This document shows positions 23,501 to 36,400 of a stretch of 64,000 nucleotides of DNA, piece by piece (position 1 is the first letter of the stretch; each line of letters opens with the position of its first letter). The translations under genes were made by a program, and so were the position numbers. The notes beneath the pieces are model-generated. The model was not told where the DNA came from, made no database searches, and saw nothing but the letters and a program-made list of their open reading frames with translations. Origin of the DNA: Monoplex corrugatus (taxonomy: Eukaryota > Mollusca > Gastropoda > Littorinimorpha > Ranellidae); NCBI GenBank assembly GCA_030674185.1, contig CM060307.1, positions 34,187,798 through 34,251,797 on the forward strand. The letters are read 5' to 3'.

Positions 23501-26500
23501 TTCTGAGCTTAGTTTTGTGCTTTGTGACTGCTTCTATGCTAGCTGAATGGGTAGCGCAAACTGTTGATTTTGAGAAATTCTAAACATGGGAGATAACTCC
23601 TACGTGACTCAAGAGTTATAATCCTCGATTAATCTATAACACTTTAGCTTCGCAAAAGACCGATAGCCTGGCAAGCAATGAGCCATAAAACTCCTATGCT
23701 TGTTAAAAAAATTAGGTAAAACATCACATTCTAGAGATAAAGCCCTCTCTAATGTGAAAAAACAAAACTGAAAAAACAAACAGGAAAACGCTTTTTTCGG
23801 TTAAAAAATTTCAAGGTGAACGTTCTGTTTGGGAGATATTTTGTAACAGTCTGGGGGGGGGGGGGGGAGGGGAGACGGTCTCATTTTATTCACTTTCAGA
23901 ACTATCGGCTGACTGTGGCACATACTATGTTTTCAGAGCACCCCGATAACGACTTCGATTCGCAAGATGAATCCATGTTTTCCGATACGGAAACTACGGC
24001 AACTGACGAAATCACCGACTCTGAGGATCTTGAAGAAGAGGAAGAAGATGAAGACGAAGACGAGGAGGAAGAAGAGATCAAACTCAAAGGCAAAGGACAG
24101 AAGAGGAAGAGCCCCTCAAAGAAAATCTCCAAATCCAAGGTAGGCCTGTGGAGGAGTTGATTCTCGATTTTTGGCAACAGGTGTTCAAGGACGAAAGTCA
24201 AGAAAAAGGGAAGGGGAAGAGTAAGATTTTGTCGGACTACACTAGCGATTGTTGACATTCATATTCAGTATTAGTGTATAATTGATCGTTCACTCCTGAA
24301 ACTTACATGTACGAATATGTACGCAAATGTAGACGTATTTGTTTGCATATCACCACATCAACTCTACCACTCCCACAGACAAGGACGAATGTGACCGGGT
24401 CGATCCCACTAATCTACCCCAGGCAAACTGGCAAGATCGAAACAAGTAGGCCCCAGTAAGTGCAGAAATTGTAAGAAAACGGTAAAGCATTGCAAGGAAT
24501 CCATTGTGAGAACTGTAAACCATTGGTAGGAACCATTGTAAGAACTGTAAAGCGTTGCTAGGAATCTTGAATTGTCAAAGATAGACTTAAGGGTTTGAAT
24601 ACTAGCCACGAAGTGAAAGGATCTTTTGCACAGAATGACAATCAACTTTGTCAAGAAGAAACCTGACAGCTCATACGTGTTCATACTTAATATTCATTTC
24701 CATATTCACTTTTTGTCACCATGAATTTCATTGTGAAACTTGGGCTGCTGTCTTCATTGGGAATGCGTCGCCACAGTGCAGCGCCACCCCTTTTTTAACC
24801 AAAAGTTAGGAAAGGCAAGGTAAGTTGGCCTTCAAGGGGAGAGACCATGAAAATGAACCTCTCCAATATTTCATACCAGGGCAGCCGGGCGAATGCCCTG
24901 CTCTTCATGATTTTCAACTGCTGTGGGATCTTAAACTTGCAAAGGCCAGAAAACACACGGGTCTGGTTCGTTTTTCGTCTTCTTCCGAAGGACTGGCTGT
25001 TCAGTTCGGTTTTCCGGTCAGACTGAGGAGAAAAGTAGAGACCTCTACGGGAAACGAACCCTGGAACCTCGAGTTTAGTTTCTGGTAGGCAAACGTCTGA
25101 ACTGTTCTGCCTTCTCTTTTCTCTGTGGCGTATGTTCCGATTGCAAGGGATTTCACAACAGCTCATTCTTTTAAACCAAGAGCTTTTACGCTGACTTCAT
25201 CTGTAGAAGAGAAAACGGCGAATTCAATATCGAAGTAAAAATGTTTGAGGCAGGGATGTTTGTCAGCACTGCTCTAAAGTATGGCCAGAGACTGGATGAT
25301 GAAAGACGACAGAGGATCAGCCAAGATGCATCGGGTGGAATTTCTTTTCAGCACTGGAAGATCTCCACTTTAAAGACAACGTGGCACCGTTATCACACAT
25401 TCACCAACACATGGCATAGGAAGAATCCCGTTTCGACATTTTCACACCGCATGCAGGCCTTATGATCGCCAGAAGAAAAGTGTAGCTGAACATGCAAAAC
25501 CACTCACAATCCAAATAGACGGCACAAACTTACCCACAGTTGAAGAGTTAACTTGGGCAGCATTGTCAGACATGATAATGGAGCAGATAGTAGCATCAAG
25601 AGCTGTTTTAGCATAGCCCAAAACTTTCCGAATACTGAGCGAGTGGAGTTTGCCCCTAATACCGCATCATCGAGAAAGTGGTGTCTGTAAGTGTGCAGCG
25701 GCCAACACCGAACCCTTTGATGCCGATAGGTGAGATGAGACAGCATCACGAAGCAGACTTGTTTCAGAGCTGTGTTCTTTCCATCTTTATGGATCAGAAT
25801 GCTGCAGGATGACAGGAAGTTATCAGCCTTCCATACAAAAATCCTCTGAAGAATTATGCGAATCTAAGGGCCCCAAACCATCTATAGCCAAGCCCATCTT
25901 TAGCCAAGCCCATCTCTAGCCAAGCCCATCTCTAGCCAACCCACCTTTAGCCAGAACCACCTTTAGCCAAAACCACATTCAGCCAAAACCATCTTTAGCT
26001 AACATTCCTCCGTGGGGATTCCTGGGCTCTTTTAGTATAAATAGTATCCCCACCTTCTGGAAATTCTGTGCTTGATATTTCCTCTTTTGTCAGTTTCTTT
26101 CTTCCTCCTTTGCTTTGTCATTTGTTCAGATCATTTTCCGCCTTGCTGGTCCATTCACTAGTATATGTTAAAGTCTTGCATACTTTGTTTTAGGATTGAT
26201 AATTGAGTACATTTATTAAGTGCTTTTTGGCTCTATGGAGGTGAGATATCCGGAAGAAATTTTGGATAATATAGGCCCGTTTTTATATGTTTTAGTGTCC
26301 TTAGTTATGTTTAACTTTGTGTTCAGGTATGTTTTAAATTCCCTGTGATAATTGGAGGAGTGGTCAAAGCCAGAGGCATCTCCTTCGATTATGTGTGCAA
26401 ATGCATTGATCTGTTTACTTTTCATTTCCGTTTTTCCATGTTGAAGTATTGTGTATGTTTTGAAATGGTTATAGCCTTGACAAGGCTCTGCGCAGTCGGT

Positions 26501-29500
26501 TGGGCTTAAAAACAAAAAAGAACGGACACTATCATCATGAAAAGATGAAGAGATGAATTGGTCACATCAGAAGAGAGGATAACATCACATAGGACAGCCC
26601 TTCACTGAAGACCAGAAGACAAATGAACACTGGCCAACGAACAAGACCTCAAGACCGCGAAAATCTCTGGGATTCCATTTAGAGGCTGGCCCATAACAGA
26701 CATGGGTAGTGAATCGTCGTTGCTGTCATGCATCACAATGAAATAACAGGCAGTATGTGAGGCGATCAACCATTTTTTTTTGTCTGCATTTTGGTTGTTA
26801 GCAGAGAAGCAAGATGGAATCAAAAGACGAAAGCGAGGAGCAGGAGGACTCGGATGAGGTAAGCTACCCGTTCCCTTCTCCCTTTCCCTGTCTTCCGATG
26901 TCTGATACCCAATTCTCCGACTTGGCTCTTGACTATGTCCGTACCATGTCCTTACAACGTAATGTAGTCATGCACAGCGTGAATGTTTTACACATAAGCG
27001 TACATTGTCTGAGAATTGGTTACTACGCTGGTAACAAGGGTAAAGATTAATTTTGAGGTTTCTGACCTATTCGCGAGTATGCATATTGCACAACTTGGCA
27101 AAAAGTTTACAGACATTGCACATCATCCAATGTTTGCACGCATTTCACACCTTGCAATGTTTACAGTTAGCTAAACACACCGATTTCATTAGCTCACGTG
27201 TGTTTTAACATACGCGTTCGTTGGATGTTAATTCGTATGCTGCTGCTGTAGCGACAGCGGCAGCAGCAGCAACAACAACAACAGCAAAACAAAACGACAA
27301 AACAAAACAACAAAACAAAACAACTCGACCTAAAATGTGCACATAGGCCGATCTGATTAACTTAAGAAAGATTAATAAATGGCGAATTTGATATTACTTG
27401 TGACGTGCGCCGTGTGATTGTTGTTATTTTTGTAGCACGGTCAATGATCCCAGAAACTAAATCTTGGCCAAGAATCGCCCTGAAGAAAATCGAGTAATAC
27501 ATTTGTCCTAAAAGATATTTTTCCCGGTTTCCCTTTTTCTTTTGCAAAAGTGATCAGTTAAGTTGTTTTCGAATTCTGGCTTCAATCTAATTTTTCTTTT
27601 GTATATTGGCCTGCTGCATTCCAGCCTGTTTATAATTTCTCTTCAAGGGTTGTGTCCCCGATTTTGTTGTGGTAGGAGGGCTCTTTAGAGGCGAATCTTA
27701 ATATGGTGTCCATATCGAGGGGAATGCCAACATCGACTATTAAAAATATTTGGCCATTGAAAAATATTGTCGATAAGGTCTTGCGCTTACCCGGCGGATT
27801 GCTTAAAGAACCTTCAGAGACGTTCCTCCTGAAGCAATTTTCCAGTTTTAACAAGAGATCAATAGATTTCACCTAATCTGATTTTACCGGAATTTACGGC
27901 TGGTTTTCTTAAATTGCATTTTAGATTTGCGAGGTTAACGGTGAGCATGGTTTTTAACTGTTTTTTATCTCGACCGGGTTGTCATTTTTTACGTGATGTT
28001 AGCCCTGATATGGCTCTATATCTATACGCCATATGAACTGACTGAATTGCACTTAACTTGACCAGAAATAGTGTCAGGGTACCTTGTAGAATCGTATTGT
28101 CTAGGGAGAATCGGCATCGATTCCATCTCGGACTAAGCAAATTAATTTGGACTAAATGCGTATATCAGATTCTACCAGCACACGATCCCCCATTGGGATG
28201 CCGGGGGCTCTTTCAGTATAAATAGTATCCCTACCTTCTGGAAAGTATGTGCTAGAAATTTCCTCATTTCTCACCGGTTTTGCCTTCTTCCTTTGCTGCA
28301 TTTATTTTCTGCCTTGATGGTCCATTCACCTGCATGTGTTCGATAAAGTGTTGCATACTTTTTTTTAGGATTGATAATTGGGTACATGTATTAAGTGCAG
28401 TTTTGGCTCTAGGGAAATGTGATATGCGGAAGCAATTTCGGGTAATTTAGGTCTTTTTATGTTTTAGTGTTTAAATTTGTATTCGAATGTTTTTTTTTAA
28501 ATCTCTTGTGTGATAAATTGGACGGAGTGGTCAACGCCAGGGGCATCACCTTCGGTTATGTGCGCAAATGCATTGATATATGTACTTAATTTTCTTTTCC
28601 TTTTTTCCATGTTAAAAGTATTGTGTATGTTTGAAACGGTTATAGCCCTGATATGGCTTTGCGCACTCTGCTGAGCTTAAAACAAAAAGAACAATAACAA
28701 TTTCTCTTTCCAATAATTATTACATCTACGTAATTTTTTTGTCATCCCTTCCGTGTTTATTGGGTTGCTGGTGGTGTCCTCTCTCCCACGCTAGAGAGTC
28801 CGATTATCTGGTATGGCATGATTTTTTTCGAGTATTCAGCATTCATTCTGTGCCTGCAGGTCAGTTCACCTTTCTCAGATAACCACCTGTGAAACAAGTT
28901 TGAATACCACACTCCATCGTTCTAGATATTTTAAAGTCTAGATAGTTTGACAAAACACCAGTGATTATTACACCAGCTGTCCATTTGTACAGTCTAGGTT
29001 TCTGCATACTTTAAATATAACTTTTCGAATCTGCTAATTCAAAATCGGAAATAAATGAAGCATGGCACCATCAGCATACATGTACTCTTACTTTTGCAGA
29101 TTTTTAGTTAGGGGAACGTCGAAATGTTTCCATTTTTTCATTAATGTGTGTATATGTGCTTGTGTGTATGTACATTAACATTTTTAGCAAATGAACGTTT
29201 TTTCCAGTTCGTTGTATCTTGTTGGTTGTGCCATGCTGTAGTTTGAATATTGATGGTGGATCTAGTCTGTTGTATTGCGTGAACACTCAAACGTGGAATA
29301 CGTATTTGGTCTGTCTAATGTAAACATCGTTTTGCAGGAAGACGACGACGAAGAGGAGGAAGAGATGGACACTGGGTAAGGATAAGATTGTGTATACAAT
29401 TATCTACCATTTGAATCGTATATAATGCGCTTGTGCCTAATCGTATTCACGTGTATTTGGCAAGTTTAAAGCGGCACATGGCGTTAACATACTTAAATGA

Positions 29501-31035
29501 GATTGCTGAACAAAAGCTGCTAAACCTTTTGTTCACTGTTAGACTAATAGTATACTTATGTTGGAAACGATGGATCCGATTTTAGTAAATTATTTGAAAT
29601 GTTTCATTGGTTTCGTGATTTTTATGTTACCTTTTCTGTAGTACATCTCTGCTTTACTTGTAGCTTATCTTTGGCATTATGTTCTGTCATTACTTTTTTG
29701 CAACTATAGGTTTATCGGAATGGTAGGTTGTCATATCGCATTAATATCACTTAACAAGCAAGACCTTAACCCTTTGACTCCCGCACACTATCCACCAGCT
29801 TCCTGCTTGAAGATGGTGGAAACATGAGGGAGTCAAAGGGTTCAGTTTTTGCTTTGTTAGCATGGTTGAAAATGCATGATGCTGGTGGACATGGAGGGGG
29901 AGTCAAAGGGTTAAGTGCCCGTATTTTATGTTAAGATTTGTATTTGTAAAGCCTATATTATGGAAATATTTTAAGTTCAGACTCTTATTTCAAAACCCTA
30001 TATTATGGAAAGGGTGCCCATATTTCATGTTAAGATTTGTTTCAAAACCCTATATGATGGAAAGGCGTGGCAAATGTTAAAATGAGTAGCATTTCTTAAT
30101 AACTTGATATAGCGATTTTGACATCTTTATGAGACTTGGGATTGTCGAATTGAAATTTTGTGGGAATTGTTCTTTTTGTCAGGTTTAAATCCGTCTTGCC
30201 TCGAGCTTTTAGTTGTACCGGAAAGTGATTTTATAATTTTTGATGTGCAAGAAGATGCTTAAGTGAAGTAGCCTTTGACTTAATGTCAGGCCTAACCCCC
30301 TATTTGCCGTTGGTCTCCATTTTTTGCACGATTGTGAATGTTGGTTTTTCGTATGTTGCAGAGCCAAGAAGAAAGGGAGGGTAAGTAGTAAACATGCTTT
30401 CAGTGTGGGATTTATCAGCTGTGTGAGTATCCCCGTGGGGATGCGGGGGGTTCTTTTCAGTATAAATAGTATCCCCACCTTATGGAAATTTTGTGCTAGA
30501 AATTTCCTCCTATACAAGTTCTCTACTTCCTTTGCTTTGTCGTTTGTCATTTTCTGCCTTGCTGGTCCATTCACTTGTATGTGTTCGATAAAGTCTTGCG
30601 TACTTTTCTTTTGGGATTGATAATTGGGTACATGTGTTAAATGTGACTCTAGAGAAGTGTGATATGCGGAAGCATTTTCAGGTAATTTAGATCCGTTTTT
30701 ATGTTTTAGTGTCATTATATACGTTTAAATTTGAATTCAGGTATGCGTTTTAAATCCCCTGTTCGATAAATTGGAGTGGTCAGCGCCAGGGGCATCTCCT
30801 TAGATTATGTGCTCGAATGCATTGATGTGTGTACTTAATTCTATAAATGTTGAAATGTTGTGTATGTTCTGAAACAGTTATAGTCATATGGCTCTACACA
30901 GTCGGCCGGACTTTAAAAAATAATAGTATAAGCTGTGAATATGGAAGTATGGCTCTAGCAGTCGGCTGGGATATAAGCAATATGAAGATATGGAAATGGG
31001 AATAGACTGAAGAATGACTTGTCACCGTTATGTTA

Positions 31036-31082
<47 letters not shown>

Positions 31083-31140
31083 CTACACATGTATATATAT
31101 ATATACTATATATATAATATATATATATTATTATATTACA

Positions 31141-31182
<42 letters not shown>

Positions 31183-33112
31183 AAACAAGCATTTTGATTA
31201 TAAGTAAAATCTTTGATATATGTAATGCAGTTTTGAAAACTAGGTGGTAAAGTGCAGTATATACGACTGTACTTGATACAGTCCATGCTTTGTCCTTGGC
31301 ATAATACGAAACTGGAGCGATAAAATCTGTAGATTTAATCCTACCTACACACAGAACGATATCTGGTTCACCTGGTAAACTGACCTGTCTGCCCGATGTA
31401 AACAAACCCCATGACCCAGCTTTAAAGACATACCGGGTCAGAAAGCAATACAACAGACGGCCAAGGTATTATTTGACATCGCATGATTAACCCTTTTACT
31501 CTTCGGCTTCCTGCTGCTGCTCAGGGTGATGAGTTAAAAGGGTTAAGAGCTCAACAGACAGAGTGGACGCGATAATCAGAATACTTGGGTCTTACAACTG
31601 GGAGGGTCTGAGTTCAAGCCCGCTTGGGTACCGCCAGGTGGGTAAAGGGTGGTTTTCCCGTCTCCCGGGTCAGTGTAGGTGGAGATCTGTTAGCGCCTGA
31701 ACCCCCTTCGTGCGTTTTCGCACGCAGAATGTCAGATGATACTTTATAGATCATAAGCCATGTAAGTGTACGGTGGCATATGGAAACGCGAAAAGCCCAG
31801 CATGCACATACTCGAAAGTAGAGTGCAACTGCTTTAATGGCGGAGTAAGACCAAAAGACACACACACACACTCACACACTCACACACCCCACACACCACA
31901 CACCCACACACCACCCCCCACACACACACTCACACACCCCACACACACCCACACACCACACCACACACCACACACACCACCCCACACACCCCACACCCCA
32001 CACACCCCACACATTCACACTACATACTACACACTACACACACACACCCACCCACACACCCCAACCCCACACACACACACTCACACACCCCACACACACA
32101 CACCCCACACCCCCACACACTCACCCCACACCCCACCCCACACCCACACACCACTCACACTCACCCACACACACACACACACACACCCACACACCCCCCA
32201 CCCCCCACACCCCCCCACACACCCCCCACACCCCCCCCCCACACACCCCCACACACACCCCCACACACACCCCACACCCCCCACACACACCCCACACACA
32301 CCCCTACACACACCCACACACACCCTACACACCCCCTACACACACCCCCTACACACCCCCTAAAACACCCCCCAACACCACACCCCCTACACACACCCCC
32401 TACACACACCCTACACACCTACACTACACACACCCCCTACACACACCCCCTACACCACACCACCACTACACACACACCCCTACACACACACCCCCACACA
32501 CACCCACACCCCTACACACACCCACCTACACACCACCCCACACACACACACCCCACACACACACACCCCACACACACCACACCCTACACACACCACACAC
32601 CCTACACACACACCCCACACACACACCACACCACACCCACACACACACCCACACACACCACCCACACACACACACCTACACACACACCCTAACACACACA
32701 CACCCTACACACACACCCTACACACACACACACCCACACACACACCCTACACACACACACCCTACACACACACACCCTACACACACACACCCTACACACA
32801 CACACCCTACACACACACACACTCACACACACACACACTCACCACACACACCTACACACACCCTACACACACACACACTCACACACACACCCTACACACA
32901 CACACACACTCACACACACACCCCTACACACACACACACCACAACACACCACCACACACACACACACCCACACCACACACCACACACACACACACCACAC
33001 CACACACACACACCACACACCCCACACACACACCACACACCACCACACCACACACCACACACCACACACACACCACAACACACACACACACACACCACAA
33101 CACACACACACA

Positions 33113-33151
<39 letters not shown>

Positions 33152-33262
33152 AACACACACCCACACACACACACACACCACCCACCCACACACACACACA
33201 CCACACACACACCACCACACCCACACCACCACACACCACACACCACCACACAACCAACCACA

Positions 33263-33329
<67 letters not shown>

Positions 33330-33433
33330 ACACACCACACACACACACACCACACACCACACAACACACACACACACACACACACACCACACACCACACA
33401 CACACACACCACACACACACACACCAACACACC

Positions 33434-33474
<41 letters not shown>

Positions 33475-36400
33475 CACCCCCACCACACTAACACAACAAC
33501 AAACAAAAACAAACATGCAAGGAAAAGACCATTATATTCAAGTGCTCGCATAACCGGGGAGTTGGGGGTTGGGCGGGTGAGGAACACAGTTCGATTATAT
33601 TGTAGACAGTAGTAAAACACGTTAGAAATGCAGTGTGGCTGTGCTTGCCAACCATAGACCTTCCAATCTTTTTAAAGATCGAATGTCCAGATAGATGGCG
33701 TTCAATTTTTTGCTTAAAGAAAGTTTTGCTTTTAATGTTTTGTTGGCTTTTACTTTGAATCTGAAATTTTAAGGAAAGATATGACAGAAAAATTTTGGCA
33801 AAATATGAACATTCAGACGGACGTTTTCTGTAATGGGAAAAAAGCCTTTGATGCAAGAGCTGAACGTATTGTCTTTGATATAACAGCTGACATGTCCCAA
33901 ATATTAAAAAAGCGTAGACCTGCAAATGCATTGATGTGTGTCCTTAATTTCCTTTTCCTTTTTTTTTGTCCTGTTGAAATGATTGTTTTGGAACGGTTTT
34001 GGTCCTGATATGGCTCGACGCATCGGCTGGGCTTTAAACAGAAATAACAGACCTGCAAATGAAGTGGTGTTGCGATTTCGAAACGGAACTAAAAGCTTTT
34101 TGGTAATTAAATCGTGTGCGAGATATTAGCAGATTATTATGCTTACAAAAAACAACAGCAACAACAAAAAAACAAAAAAACATGACGGTTTAGAAAATCT
34201 AAATGAGGCAACTGTGTGACGAAATGCGAGTGGATGTACGTTTTTGTGTGTGTGAAATTTCAGGTCGGTTGTCTTAAAAGCAAACACGTTATGTTAAAAC
34301 AAATTTGAGCCATACGGCTTCTCAGATGCATGAAATTTATGGTTCCAATAATCGGCTGGGCTATAAGCAATGTGAACACTGAGCACTGATGCATTCAGCT
34401 TAACTAGGCGTCATTTGACACTGAATAGACAGTATTGAACTGTTGCATTAAACCCTGTCAACTCTAGAAGATGCGGTTGATGCAGGATTAACATTTCTTA
34501 CATAAAAAGTGCACTGCATATAGCGAGTTCAGGTTTGAGACTTCTTTCAGAGTTGCTCTGTTTAAGCGCAGACAACCTTCTTTGTCTTTCCGACCTAGCT
34601 AACACTTACATAAATGTTATCAAGTACAGCCTGTCACGCTGTCTCTGAACAAACTGGACGGCTGTAGCGTCTCGATCGTAGCGTTAGGAAAATGTGTGTG
34701 TGTGGCTTTTCATGCCTTTTCAATGGTAACAGTTGATATATTTTGCTTTCATGCATGAATACGGTTTGGAAATGAAGTAAATGAAGTAATCGTTCAAGGC
34801 TGGCTCATCGAGCTGTCGTCTGTTTTAAGAAGAGCCAGAAAAAGAAAACACGAAAGATTACGAACGCGTATTTAATACAAGACAGGCGCAAATTTTCGGC
34901 CAACTGGCCTTTGTCAAGCGTAATTTTTGTATCTGGTGTTTGTAATCTTACGCTTGACAAAGGCCAGTTGGCCGAAAATTTCCGCTTGTCTTGTAATTAA
35001 ATATGCGTTCGTATTCTTCTTTCGTGTTTTTTTTCCTGGGTGCTGTTTGTTTGAACGTGGGCAGTCACACTTGTTTTGGATTTAGTCCGTTTTAAGAGAT
35101 AGAAAATGTATCGCTAATGGGAGAGATGGCATTCAGCGTAGACCTGTGTTGATTTTGAACGGACAATTACAAAAGTGAATTGACCTGACACCGGTGCAGA
35201 AATAATTGGACAGGTGAAATAACAATGACAAATTGGCTTTAACTAAAAATTGGAGCCCACTCTTTGACTGCAATTGAATCAATTTGAGTGTATAGTGGAA
35301 ACAGGAGTGATGGGAGGATGTCAGGCAGCAGTTAAGTTGTGTATGTGTTTTTGGGGGGGGGGGGAGCTCGATGTCTTAACAACTGTTTTCTGCCAGTCTG
35401 CTCTCGAGTTAAAAAATAACGAAGAAATCGCCTCCATCTATAAATTTACCAAACGCACAGCGATGTGGACTATTTTCACACTTCCTGTGCTATGGTTGAA
35501 CCCGCATGCATGCACATAGCAGAAGCGCACGTGCTCAAAGGCAAACGGAGGACACGTGACAATCGAGCATCGAGAGGTGTATCGGTGAAGTAGGAGGCAC
35601 ACAAATTGCACACAAACTGCGGGAGGTAAAGAGACCCCCGAGCCGTTATCTTGCAGTTCCACCAGTTGCGGGCGGATGTGGTTACATGATGGTGCAACAT
35701 TATTTTCTCGAAGTGTAAAAATAACTGCCCATTTAACACATGGCCATACTTCCAGTCTGTCCATTCTAGTTATTTTCACATTTTATGTCCGTTTTCAATT
35801 GTATCCTCAGTACTGAATCAAGGCGCTTCATAGTATCATCCAATGTGCTTTGGCTCCCCACGTCGTCGTCGCTGTCTTCCTCGCACGAATCGTATCTGGT
35901 GACATTTTTTCCGTTTGTATCTTAGGAGTAAGGGGGCTCGAGGCACTAGAGGATGTCTATGCTTTCCGCTTTTGCGCTGACGAACTGAAATAATTAGCGA
36001 TAGACATGACTGACCACCGCACGCATATACCAAGAATTATAATCCCACACACTTCATACAGTCGCACATAATACGGTTTCGTCAGAAGTATAGATATTAA
36101 TCAAATTGTCACGTTCTGCATTGTGAATAAGCATAACAGAGCTAGCATAAAAAAACGAAAGTAGCACGAATAACAATCACTGCGGCATTGCTCTATACAC
36201 AGTTATCTCTTTGCTCTGTTCTTCGTTTTCCTACACCATAATATGGCTCTCACAGGTAAATATATAGGCACGAATGTCACAAAATTTATATCCGTGGAGT
36301 CGGAACAATATAAGGAACAAAATATAACAAAATTCATGTTGATTAAACCACAACTGTTGATTAGCACTAATTAACAGAGCACATAACGTGTTCGTGCCAC

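Noticed and set aside
24181..24224. Possible extra NPM exon VFKDESQEKGKGK after CAACAG
   Set aside because: It would leave an intron of only 41 nt after exon 5 and its donor-like GTAAGA is in the wrong phase for exon 6.
32863..33620. Minus-strand frames of 180-236 codons rich in Cys and Val
   Set aside because: They are translations of (TG)n-like satellite in all three frames, with no splice or start context.
35787..36033. Minus-strand open segment with EDSDDDVGSQSTLDD
   Set aside because: Looks slightly protein-like and has a possible AG acceptor, but no partner exon, poly(A) signal or family could be found.
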